Shown piece by piece: positions 1 to 7,988 of a DNA stretch of 64,000 bases. Every line of letters starts with the position of its first letter. Within the stretch, counting starts at the first letter, position 1. The notes beneath the pieces were generated by a model. It worked only from the letters and a program-made list of their open reading frames with translations, made no database searches and was not told the origin of the DNA. The translations under genes and the position numbers were made by a program. This DNA is from Fonticella tunisiensis (lineage in GTDB: Bacteria; Bacillota; Clostridia; Clostridiales; Caloramatoraceae), in contig NZ_SOAZ01000001.1 in the NCBI RefSeq assembly GCF_004364155.1, positions 174,820-238,819 on the forward strand, read 5' to 3'.

Positions 1-1595
1 TAAGGAAAGAGATGAAAAAGCCCATAGCCATAATGCTCGATACAAAGGGGCCTGAAATAAGGACAGGAAAGTTCGTAGATAAGGTTGAACTCGTTGAAGG
101 GCAGAAGTTTACAATAACTACAAGGGAAGTAGTTGGGGATAATACTATTTGTTCAGTGACCTATGATAAGCTTCATGAGGATGTGAAGCCTGGAGATACA
201 ATTCTGATAGACGATGGACTTATAGGGCTTAGAGTTGAAAGCATAGAGGGACAGGATATACATTGTACCGTATTAAATAGCGGCCCTGTAAGCAATCATA
301 AGGGGGTTAACGTTCCAAACGTTAAAATCAACCTTCCTGCCCTTACCGAAAAGGATATAGCAGATATAAAGTTTGGTATAGAGCAGGGCATAGATATGAT
401 AGCGGCTTCCTTCGTTAGAAAGCCATCAGACGTTATGGCTATAAGAAAGGTACTTGAACAAAATGGAGGCGAAGGAATATTAATAATCTCAAAGATAGAG
501 AATCAGGAAGGCGTAGAAAATTTAGATGAAATTATAAAGCTGTCAGACGGTATAATGGTTGCAAGAGGCGATCTTGGAGTTGAAATACCGACTGAAGAAG
601 TTCCCCTTGTACAGAAGATGATAATAGAAAAATGCAACAGGGCAGGAAAGCCTGTAATTACAGCAACTCAAATGCTTGATTCCATGATAAGAAACCCAAG
701 ACCAACAAGGGCTGAAGCTAGTGACGTTGCAAATGCAATATTTGATGGAACCGACGCTATAATGCTAAGCGGTGAAACAGCAAATGGCAAATATCCTGTA
801 GAGGCTGTTACAACCATGGCAAGAATAGCTGAAAAGGCAGAAACTGCATTAAATTATGAGGCAATGCTGGCAAAGAGAAGAGTACAGCATGCTCCAACGG
901 TTCCAGACGCCATAAGCTTTGCAACTGTTACAGCTGCAATGGAGCTCAATGCCTCAGCTATAATCACGGCGACACAATCAGGCCATACGGCAAGGATGGT
1001 ATCCAAGTATAGACCGCAGTCACAGATTATTGCTGTAACACCATACGAAAAGGTTGCAAGAAGGCTTTCAATAGTTTGGGGAGTTTATCCGATTATAACT
1101 GAAAAGATGGAATCAGCCGATGAGGTTCTTGATAAGTCTGTTGAAGAAGCACTTAACCAGGGATATGTAAAGAAAGGCGACCTTGTTGTACTTGCGGCAG
1201 GCGTGCCAATAGGCTTTACAGGAACTACCAACCTTATGAAGGTTCATATAGTTGGAGATGTCCTTGTAAGGGGTAAGGGTATGGGAAATTCAACCTACGG
1301 CAATGCATGTGTTGTAACTGACAGCTCAATTTTGGAAGAATCACTGAATGAAGGGGATATACTGGTAACCAGGAATATTGAAAAGGAGTATCTTCACATT
1401 GTTTTAGACAGGGTAAGTGGTGTTATAACAGAAGAAGGTGGACTTTCATCCCACATTTCAGTGGAATGTATAAGCAAAGGAATTCCGATTATAGTTGGAG
1501 CAGAGGGTGCAACCAATATCATAAGGACAGGAACACTTATAACAATGGACCCAAGAAATGGAATGGTCTACAGCGGAAAAGCCAGCGTTCTATAA
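1..1595 (+). CDS. pyk: Pyruvate kinase, 5' end outside window
   Basis: Catalyses phosphoenolpyruvate + ADP to pyruvate + ATP, the last step of glycolysis, in the cytosol. The frame is open from base 3, and roughly the first 60 residues of the family are missing because the window begins inside the gene. Visible family motifs are MLDTKGPEIRTG near the start, ISKIENQEG (catalytic Lys/Glu region) and the ATQMLDSM signature. After the C-terminal regulatory domain there is an additional mobile domain of PEP-utilising enzymes (GGLSSHISVE, keeping the His). That long form is typical of Bacillus and Clostridium pyruvate kinases. A hairpin terminator follows directly. Confidence 0.97.
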   Translation, partial: RKEMKKPIAIMLDTKGPEIRTGKFVDKVELVEGQKFTITTREVVGDNTICSVTYDKLHEDVKPGDTILIDDGLIGLRVESIEGQDIHCTVLNSGPVSNHKGVNVPNVKINLPALTEKDIADIKFGIEQGIDMIAASFVRKPSDVMAIRKVLEQNGGEGILIISKIENQEGVENLDEIIKLSDGIMVARGDLGVEIPTEEVPLVQKMIIEKCNRAGKPVITATQMLDSMIRNPRPTRAEASDVANAIFDGTDAIMLSGETANGKYPVEAVTTMARIAEKAETALNYEAMLAKRRVQHAPTVPDAISFATVTAAMELNASAIITATQSGHTARMVSKYRPQSQIIAVTPYEKVARRLSIVWGVYPIITEKMESADEVLDKSVEEALNQGYVKKGDLVVLAAGVPIGFTGTTNLMKVHIVGDVLVRGKGMGNSTYGNACVVTDSSILEESLNEGDILVTRNIEKEYLHIVLDRVSGVITEEGGLSSHISVECISKGIPIIVGAEGATNIIRTGTLITMDPRNGMVYSGKASVL

Positions 1596-1619
1596 ATAAT
1601 TTTATATTTTGATTTTTAA

Positions 1620-1647
1620 TAAGCCCTTTTTAGGGCTAATTTTTTTA
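1620..1647 (+). terminator. Rho-independent terminator after pyk
   Basis: The stem AGCCCT/AGGGCT closes over a short T-rich loop and is followed by a run of seven T. It lies 25 bases after the pyk stop codon, so it ends the pyk transcript. Confidence 0.85.
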
Positions 1648-1690
1648 TGGTGATATGTTTATTTGATATAATATATATAAGTTCTATGTT

Positions 1691-1754
1691 AAGGAGGATA
1701 GATATGTATAAAAAATCTATCCTCAGGGGAGGTTTTAGAAATGTACGTTTATAG
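1691..1754 (+). promoter_or_regulatory. Perfect 10-bp hairpin with a 16-codon leader ORF over the thioesterase start
   Basis: GAGGATAGAT (1694-1703) pairs perfectly with ATCTATCCTC (1715-1724) around an 11-base loop. The 5' arm contains the strongest Shine-Dalgarno in the region (AAGGAGG, 1691-1697). Six bases after it an ATG at 1704 opens a 16-codon frame that stops at 1754, 11 bases inside the thioesterase gene. The thioesterase has its own weaker site (GGGGAGG). Seen: the repeat, the leader frame and the overlap. Inferred: translational coupling or control of the thioesterase by opening of the hairpin. Confidence 0.45.
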
Positions 1755-2157
1755 GCATAAATTCAGGGTAAGATACCCTGAAACCGACAGGATGGGCATT
1801 GTATACCACTCAAACTACATAATATGGTTTGATATTGGAAGGACTGAGTTTTTAAGATCCCTTGGATATACATACAGGGAGCTTGAAGAACAGGGAATAT
1901 GGCTTCCTATAATTCAGGTAGGGTGTAAATATAAAAGCCCTGCAAGATATGATGATGAGATTACTATACATACCTATATTGAGGAACTTGGAAGAGTCAA
2001 AGTTAAATTTGGGTATAAGATATATAGGGGCGATGAACTGCTTGCTGAAGGCTTTAGCCTTCAGGGAATCACAAACGATAAACTGAAGCCAATTGCCCTT
2101 GATAAACATAATCCTGAAGTTTATAATAAGCTGCTTGAATGTACTGACAGGCAGTGA
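1741..2157 (+). CDS. Acyl-CoA thioesterase, YbgC/FadM-like hotdog fold
   Basis: A 138-residue single hotdog domain expected to hydrolyse acyl-CoA or aroyl-CoA thioesters in the cytosol. The N-terminus reads RYPETDRMGIVYHSNY, the family signature, in which the Asp of the ETD motif is the catalytic residue and the HSNY segment lines the substrate pocket. Length is normal for the 4-hydroxybenzoyl-CoA thioesterase/YbgC group. The ATG at 1741 follows GGGGAGG. It stands alone between the pyk terminator and the aldo/keto reductase. Substrate cannot be told from sequence. Confidence 0.88.
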   Translation: MYVYRHKFRVRYPETDRMGIVYHSNYIIWFDIGRTEFLRSLGYTYRELEEQGIWLPIIQVGCKYKSPARYDDEITIHTYIEELGRVKVKFGYKIYRGDELLAEGFSLQGITNDKLKPIALDKHNPEVYNKLLECTDRQ

Positions 2158-2271
2158 TTATAACGTGTTGTGCCGTTTTTTTTTGAAGATGCTGCTATAA
2201 AAAATATATTCCATTTTGATTTGTCTTTATGGCGCAAGATTTTAATTTTTATGAAATCAGGGGGAATTGAT

Positions 2272-3282
2272 ATGATTTACAGGGAGCTTGGGAAAACAGG
2301 GCTTAAAGTTTCAGCAGTAGGCTTTGGAGGGATTCCCATTCAAAGGGTTGCAGCTGAAGAAGCGGTTAAGGTCATTCATAGGGCTGAGGAACTTGGAATC
2401 AATTTTATTGATACTGCGAGAGGGTATTCTGTAAGCGAAGAATATATTGGCCATGCATTAAAGGGACGAAGGGATAAATGGATTATAGCTACAAAGTCAA
2501 TGGAAAGAACAAGGGAAGGGATGCTAAAGGACATCGATATAAGCCTTAAAAACCTTCAAACTGATTACATAGATCTGTATCAAATACATAATGTAAAGGA
2601 AATGGAAACATATAATCAGGTGGTTTCAAAGGGAGGGGCTTTAAAAGCTCTTGTCGAAGCAAAAAAGCTGGGAAAGATAAGGCATATAGGAATTACTGCC
2701 CACAGCCTTGATACTTTGAAGGTTGCAATAGAAAGTGGTTTGTTTGAAACAGTAATGTATCCATATAATATAATTGAAAGACAGGCGGAGGGGCTTTTTA
2801 AGCGTGCAAAGGAGCTTAATATGGGAACTATTGCAATGAAGCCCATGGCGGGAGGAGCTTTAAATAATGGGTATCTTGCAGTAAAGTTCATACTTCAAAA
2901 TGAAAACATATCAGTTGTTATTCCAGGAATGGCGACAATAAAAGAGGTTGAAGAAAATGCATCTCCTGCTGAAAACCTTACTGAATTAACACAAGAAGAG
3001 GAGAGGCTATGTCAAAAAATTGCCAGTGAAATGGGTGAAACCTTCTGTAGAAGGTGCGGATACTGTGCACCCTGTCCTCAGGGCATAGACATACCTTTTA
3101 GCTTTATCTTAAAGGCATATTATGATAACTACGATCTTAAGGGCTGGTCCATGGAAAGATACAAGGGTTTAAAAGCCCATGCATCAAATTGTAAGGAATG
3201 TGGAATTTGTGAAGGACGGTGCCCTTATAATCTGCCTATTAGAAGTATGCTTAAAGAAGTTAGAAATACTTTTGGAATTTAA
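2272..3282 (+). CDS. Aldo/keto reductase with C-terminal 4Fe-4S domain
   Basis: A 336-residue NADP-type aldo/keto reductase barrel (begins MIYRELGKTGLKVS, with FIDTARGY in place of the usual D-T-A-x-x-Y catalytic stretch and DYIDLYQIHN). It is followed by a ferredoxin-like tail: CRRCGYCAPCPQGIDI and CKECGICEGRCPYNLP supply two cysteine clusters for iron-sulfur centres. Members are common in anaerobic Firmicutes and their physiological substrate is usually unknown. The ATG at 2272 behind AGGGGG is chosen. An upstream in-frame extension from 2170 lacks similarity to the family and has no ribosome binding site. Confidence 0.9.
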   Translation: MIYRELGKTGLKVSAVGFGGIPIQRVAAEEAVKVIHRAEELGINFIDTARGYSVSEEYIGHALKGRRDKWIIATKSMERTREGMLKDIDISLKNLQTDYIDLYQIHNVKEMETYNQVVSKGGALKALVEAKKLGKIRHIGITAHSLDTLKVAIESGLFETVMYPYNIIERQAEGLFKRAKELNMGTIAMKPMAGGALNNGYLAVKFILQNENISVVIPGMATIKEVEENASPAENLTELTQEEERLCQKIASEMGETFCRRCGYCAPCPQGIDIPFSFILKAYYDNYDLKGWSMERYKGLKAHASNCKECGICEGRCPYNLPIRSMLKEVRNTFGI

Positions 3283-3360
3283 TGAATAATCTTTTTGTAT
3301 ATAGTAAATAATCATAATAGCTATGTCCATGTAAATGAAGGGCAAGCTGATTCTATACCT

Positions 3361-3387
3361 GCACACCTTATGGTGTGTCTTTTTTTA
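3361..3387 (+). terminator. Rho-independent terminator after the aldo/keto reductase
   Basis: GCACACC/GGTGTGT stem with a TTAT loop followed by eight T. Confidence 0.85.
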
Positions 3388-3486
3388 TTCACTTTTATAA
3401 ACGATTTTGAAACGTATAAATCAGAAATAATATGAGCAATATAAGTATGAAAAACAATTTATTAAGCTTTTAAAGGAGGAAAAGAG

Positions 3487-3714
3487 ATGAGGAGGTTAGA
3501 CGGTTTAGACTGGATTGCAATAGTATTAACAATAGTCGGAGCATTAAACTGGGGACTTATAGGACTGTTTAACTTCGATTTAGTGGCTGCTATATTTGGA
3601 ACCATGAGCTTATGGAGTAGAATAATATATACACTTGTAGGAATAAGTGGTTTATATCTTATCTATACGGTGAGCAAATTTGGTGAAACCGACGTAGATG
3701 TAGAAAGTCGTTAA
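3487..3714 (+). CDS. DUF378 family small membrane protein
   Basis: A 75-residue protein with two hydrophobic segments (about residues 8-32 and 38-60) and the family pattern GALNWGLIGLFNFDLVAA. DUF378 proteins are two-helix membrane proteins of unknown role, common in Firmicutes. The ATG follows AAAGGAGGAAAAG. It is monocistronic, flanked by terminators on both sides. Confidence 0.9.
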   Translation: MRRLDGLDWIAIVLTIVGALNWGLIGLFNFDLVAAIFGTMSLWSRIIYTLVGISGLYLIYTVSKFGETDVDVESR

Positions 3715-3722
3715 TCAGCTAT

Positions 3723-3760
3723 AAAAAGTATTCTTTCCCCCGGGAGAGGATACTTTTTTG
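3723..3760 (+). terminator. Rho-independent terminator after DUF378 gene
   Basis: An AAAAAGTAT arm pairs with ATACTTTTTT across a CCCCCGGG-containing apex, ending in a T run. Confidence 0.8.
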
Positions 3761-3900
3761 TTTCATTGTTCAAATGCTATTATTTTTTTGGTAAAATAAA
3801 GTGGTATTTATTATATTGCCTAGAGATTGATATGGGCAAAGGTCTGTAATTATGATAAAACTATTGGTACAAAGGATTAATTTTGAAAAGGGTGATATAA

Positions 3901-5277
3901 TTGAGGACTGGAGTTCCAGTTGAAATGAATAAGGAATATATAATTGAGATTACAGGAATGGGCCACGAAGGAGAGGGAGTAGGGAAAATAGACGGCTTTA
4001 CAGTTTTTGTACAGGGTGCATTACGGGGCGAAATTGTCTACGTAAAGATCGTTAAAGTAAGCAAAAACTATGCCGTTGGTAAGCTGTTGAAGGTTGTAGA
4101 TCCATCCTCCGATAGGGCTAATCCCGTTTGCGGGATATATGAAAGGTGCGGTGGTTGTCAGCTTCAGCATGCGTCCTATGGGGCCCAGTTAAGGTTTAAA
4201 AAGCAGAGGGTGATTGATGCCATTGAAAGAATAGGAAAGCTTGAGGATGTAATTGTCCACGATACCATAGGTATGGCAAATCCATATAGATATAGAAATA
4301 AAGTTCAGCTTCCTGTTGGGGAGAAAAATGGTGAGATACAAATTGGATTTTATGCTCCAAAAAGTCATGATATCATCAACATGAATGTATGCCATATTCA
4401 GGATGATACTGCAGATGAAGTTGTAAAGCTAACAAGGAGATGGATGAAAAGCTATGGAGTTAAAGCATATAACGAGGAAAGAGGAACGGGCGTTGTAAGG
4501 CATATAATGGTAAGAAAAGGTTTTAAAACAGGGGAGGTAATGGTAGTTCTTATTACCAATACCAGAGAAGTTCCGTTTGTAGAAGAATTTATAGAGCTTG
4601 TTTCTAAAAACATAAAGGGTATTAAGAGCATAATTCAAAACATTAATCTTAAGAAAACCAATGTAGTATTGGGAGAAAGCTCAAGAACCCTCTGGGGAGA
4701 GGACACAATAACTGATTATATAGGTAAATTTAAATTCAACATATCCCCACAATCCTTCTTCCAGGTCAACCCTGTTCAAACGGAGGTACTTTATAACAAG
4801 GCCCTGGAGTATGCAAACCTCACAGGAAATGAGATAGTGTTCGACGCATACTGCGGAACGGGAACAATATCCCTTTTCTTAGCCCAAAAAGCAAGGAAGG
4901 TTTATGGGATTGAAATTGTACCCCAGGCAATAGAAAACGCAGTTCAAAATGTAAAGCAAAATGGAATAGAAAATGCAGAGTTTATAGTAGGAGAGTCTGA
5001 AAGGGTTATACCAGAACTAATTGAAAAAGGAATAAGAGCAGATGTAGTTGTTGTTGATCCTCCAAGAAAAGGCTGCGAGAGAGAGCTTTTAGAAGCAATT
5101 GCAAAAATGGCTCCCAAAAGAGTAGTATACGTTTCATGTGATCCTGGAACTCTGGCAAGAGATTTAGGCATATTGGACGAATTAGGATATAAAACAATTG
5201 AAATACAGCCTGTAGATATGTTTCCTCAGACGGCGCATGTGGAGTGCGTCACATTGATGTCAAAGGTTGAGAAATAA
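3901..5277 (+). CDS. rlmD: 23S rRNA (uracil-1939/747-C5)-methyltransferase, RlmD/RumA family
   Basis: SAM-dependent methylation of a uracil C5 in 23S rRNA. An N-terminal TRAM domain (about residues 10-65) is followed by four cysteines for the 4Fe-4S cluster (C77, C83, C86 and C164), the SAM loop DAYCGTGT (315-322), VDPPRKGC (385-392) and VSCDPGT (411-417) with the nucleophile C413. Length 458 is normal. TTG 3901 is preceded by AAGGGTGATA; ATG 3925 is an alternative start. The last 20 codons matter to the rest of the window, because diverged copies of them recur near 59.5 kb. That suggests the gene's 3' end is the integration target of the neighbouring mobile DNA. Confidence 0.93.
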   Translation: MRTGVPVEMNKEYIIEITGMGHEGEGVGKIDGFTVFVQGALRGEIVYVKIVKVSKNYAVGKLLKVVDPSSDRANPVCGIYERCGGCQLQHASYGAQLRFKKQRVIDAIERIGKLEDVIVHDTIGMANPYRYRNKVQLPVGEKNGEIQIGFYAPKSHDIINMNVCHIQDDTADEVVKLTRRWMKSYGVKAYNEERGTGVVRHIMVRKGFKTGEVMVVLITNTREVPFVEEFIELVSKNIKGIKSIIQNINLKKTNVVLGESSRTLWGEDTITDYIGKFKFNISPQSFFQVNPVQTEVLYNKALEYANLTGNEIVFDAYCGTGTISLFLAQKARKVYGIEIVPQAIENAVQNVKQNGIENAEFIVGESERVIPELIEKGIRADVVVVDPPRKGCERELLEAIAKMAPKRVVYVSCDPGTLARDLGILDELGYKTIEIQPVDMFPQTAHVECVTLMSKVEK

Positions 5278-5298
5278 AAAACTGAAAAGCTTGTAAAT

Positions 5299-5376
5299 AA
5301 AGGGTTTCCAGACATTTAGTTTTTCTCGAGGCCGATCTGCCGGATGTGGCAATGTCAGGAAACCCTTATTTTTATT
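5299..5376 (+). terminator. Long hairpin terminator after rlmD
   Basis: AAGGGTTTCC-GACAT pairs with ATGTC-GGAAACCCTT across a loop of about 40 bases that itself contains a GCCGAT/GCCGGAT-rich hairpin, followed by ATTTTTATT. The 5' part of this stem resembles the sequence downstream of the rlmD remnant at 59629-59668. Confidence 0.65.
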
Positions 5377-5433
5377 GTTTGCGGGAACATATCAACCGTC
5401 CCGAAAATTAATAGTTGAGTTACCAGATTAGAT

Positions 5434-5456
5434 AACCCCCTTTTTTACAGGGGGTT
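5434..5456 (-). terminator. Probable terminator of the minus-strand restriction operon
   Basis: AACCCCC and GGGGGTT form a 7-bp stem with a nine-base loop 25 bases past the res stop codon. There is no clear T run after it on the minus strand, so confidence is modest. Confidence 0.45.
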
Positions 5457-5480
5457 GAGGATGCAGGATGGATGTATAAT

Positions 5481-7988
5481 TTAATCTTCTCGCTCAGCAT
5501 CCGTATCAAAAATTCTATCAAGTTCCTCGTTTGATGTAATGCCACGAACTTTATTTCTAACAGCTACTTTTGCCATATCAAGTCTATAGAAATGTTCACG
5601 ACCGTCTAATCCTTTCTTTTGCCGGATAAGTTGAATTCTTCCAAATTTATCCCAATGTTTCTCTGCGAATTTTGCTAGGCCAACTGCCTTGGGATAATTG
5701 TCCTTACGGCTGGGGTCGTGTGGTTCTAGAATATCAAAAATGTAACCTTGTGCATCAGCTCTCACTACCACTAAATCAGGAAACATAGAAGTGATAACAC
5801 CGCCGACCTCATATGGGATTTCAAGTGACCACTTTTTACGATCAAGATTACGTAACCAGCAAACGGCACCGTTTTTTAGTTCTTCTTCAATAACTCCCTT
5901 TTCCCATGGGTTTAGTGATGCTTGGAATGTTCCATCCTCAGAACAATAGAGGTGTCGATCAATTTTTATACTGTTATCTGAAACTGAAAAATCGATTGAA
6001 TCTGGCAATACCCAAGGAATAGCTATTGGTTGAGCGGAAGCATTTATTAATCTTTCATAGATGTTTTTTCGAGCCTCATTTAATCTTGCAATAGAGCGTT
6101 TATTATTCTCATATAGACTAATAAATTTCTCTTCTGCAAAGGCGTTTATTCGCTCCATAGCAGCAGTATCACTTGTAAGCACAATGACTTCAATCTTTAC
6201 TTCAATATGGTCTCGGGTACTGTGGCGAATCCAATACTCCTTATGTAAGCCTTCTCCCAATATCCTTCCAGCTTGTTCAAAATGTCGAGAAATGTCAAAT
6301 TCGGTAACAGTCATGGTTTGTGTAGCTTCATCAAATGAATAAGCATTTTCTCCATAGTCAAATGTTAGCGTATTAAGAGCAAATCCAGTGATTGAAGCAA
6401 CTCGACCATCAAAGTCACCACTTTCTTTTATGCGAGCAATTTCTTCGTCCATTTTTGATAAAACTGCATTTTTAACGGCTTTTTGTGCTTCCAAATCAAT
6501 ACCATCCATTGTTAATGCTCTAGAAAGCTGTATTAATAACTTAAGCGGTGCTTGCTTGCGGGATGAATCCAGGCGGTATGTAATGAGCTTATCCATTGAA
6601 TCAAACACATCAGAATAAGCGAGGTTGCGCCCGAGTGTTATAAGCTCTTTATTTGTACCAGTTTCAGTGGGCATAACCGATTCACTATCATGTAGAGCAT
6701 TAACAACATTTTTTACTGTATCTTTATCAAAGTATGGAAGAAACAGACTTACATTATTAAGTTCAGCATCGGAGGCAATTCTTCTTGCCAAAGGAGTGCG
6801 AATCATACGCCCCAAAAGCTGTGCTATGTAGGTATAGTCCTGCGCGCTACGAAATGACATCATTGTTTCAGCACGAGGACAGTCCCAACCTGTGGAAAGG
6901 TTCATTTTGAAGAACACAACCTTCACATTTTCTTCGTCTTCGATTCTAGAAGCTTCAATTTGATGAATTTCAACGTCACGCACTTTGATCGTACCATAAT
7001 CATTAAAGGTATGTACCACTTCACCGGGCAATAACTTGCGTACCATTGCCTCTTCCAGCAAATCGATACAAATCCCTAAATCGGTACGGGTTATTTCTCG
7101 TTCATTACCATCTTCGACTTGGACGACAAGGATAGGGTTTACCATTTTCTCATTTTCACGTTCACAGTAAGCTTTCCAGTGAGCACATTTATTAAGCCAA
7201 TTTTCGACTGCACCTTTGAACATTGTCATATCAGCACCAAGTTGGATATCTGGGTAATGAATAATGATTCTGTCCTTTAAAAGCCCCGATTCACGTACTT
7301 GTTCAGGTGGAACAATAACTTTTTGTACTGTCGAAGTAGTCCCAGCAATTAAGTTATCAAATCTCTGGGGTGTTGCGGTCACGCCGATAACTAAAGGCAT
7401 AATACAAAGTCCGTCTTCTTCGCTACCTTTGATGAATTTTTGCATGATGGATTGTGCTTTATTTTCTGCTTGAGCAGATGTATAAGTCCCTCTATGTGCT
7501 TCATCAATGACCACATAGAACTGTTTGGGAATGCGTTTAGCTGTATTTGTGAGTGTTTCCCAAATTGTATATTGCCTTGTATCGGACTTAGTTGTTAATA
7601 ACTTGTCAGAACCGAGTTTTTGTGTGTTAATAAAATAAATACGTCCACCCTCCAAATACTCGGCATCAAAGTTTGAATCTACAGTTACTAAGTCCCGTAC
7701 ACGAATTTTGTCTGATTTGCTTTCAATTTTTAATCGCGTTTGCTCGTTAAGTTCCGGCGAATCGGAAAGCCAAACAAACACTGAATTCGGATCGCCGATA
7801 TTATCTGAACCTCCATATAGGATTTCTTCAAAAAGTGCAGTCATAATTATAGTTTTTCCAGAACCCGTAGGTGCGGAAAACGATATTACCTGAGGGTCTT
7901 TTTCGCTCCACATTAAATGAGCTTTATTAATTTTCTCATGCAATTCTGCAAGAGCCGTTTCCTGAAATGGAAATAAAGTAACTCTCAT
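5481..7988 (-). CDS. Type III-like restriction helicase/nuclease subunit (Res-like)
   Basis: An 835-residue superfamily 2 helicase expected to translocate on DNA and cleave as the partner of the adjacent methyltransferase. Walker A is APTGSGKT (39-46), the DEAH box is at 162-165 and motif III is VTATP (203-207). Later come NLSTGWDCPRA and QLLGRMIR (motif VI arginine). The C-terminal 100 residues hold a nuclease-like segment, PDLVVVRA then DILEPHDP. In classical Res this would be PD-(D/E)xK, but here the expected Lys is replaced by His after E-P, so the nuclease type is uncertain. It starts 2 bases after mod ends and is the last gene of the minus-strand operon. Confidence 0.88.
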   Translation of the reverse strand: MRVTLFPFQETALAELHEKINKAHLMWSEKDPQVISFSAPTGSGKTIIMTALFEEILYGGSDNIGDPNSVFVWLSDSPELNEQTRLKIESKSDKIRVRDLVTVDSNFDAEYLEGGRIYFINTQKLGSDKLLTTKSDTRQYTIWETLTNTAKRIPKQFYVVIDEAHRGTYTSAQAENKAQSIMQKFIKGSEEDGLCIMPLVIGVTATPQRFDNLIAGTTSTVQKVIVPPEQVRESGLLKDRIIIHYPDIQLGADMTMFKGAVENWLNKCAHWKAYCERENEKMVNPILVVQVEDGNEREITRTDLGICIDLLEEAMVRKLLPGEVVHTFNDYGTIKVRDVEIHQIEASRIEDEENVKVVFFKMNLSTGWDCPRAETMMSFRSAQDYTYIAQLLGRMIRTPLARRIASDAELNNVSLFLPYFDKDTVKNVVNALHDSESVMPTETGTNKELITLGRNLAYSDVFDSMDKLITYRLDSSRKQAPLKLLIQLSRALTMDGIDLEAQKAVKNAVLSKMDEEIARIKESGDFDGRVASITGFALNTLTFDYGENAYSFDEATQTMTVTEFDISRHFEQAGRILGEGLHKEYWIRHSTRDHIEVKIEVIVLTSDTAAMERINAFAEEKFISLYENNKRSIARLNEARKNIYERLINASAQPIAIPWVLPDSIDFSVSDNSIKIDRHLYCSEDGTFQASLNPWEKGVIEEELKNGAVCWLRNLDRKKWSLEIPYEVGGVITSMFPDLVVVRADAQGYIFDILEPHDPSRKDNYPKAVGLAKFAEKHWDKFGRIQLIRQKKGLDGREHFYRLDMAKVAVRNKVRGITSNEELDRIFDTDAERED

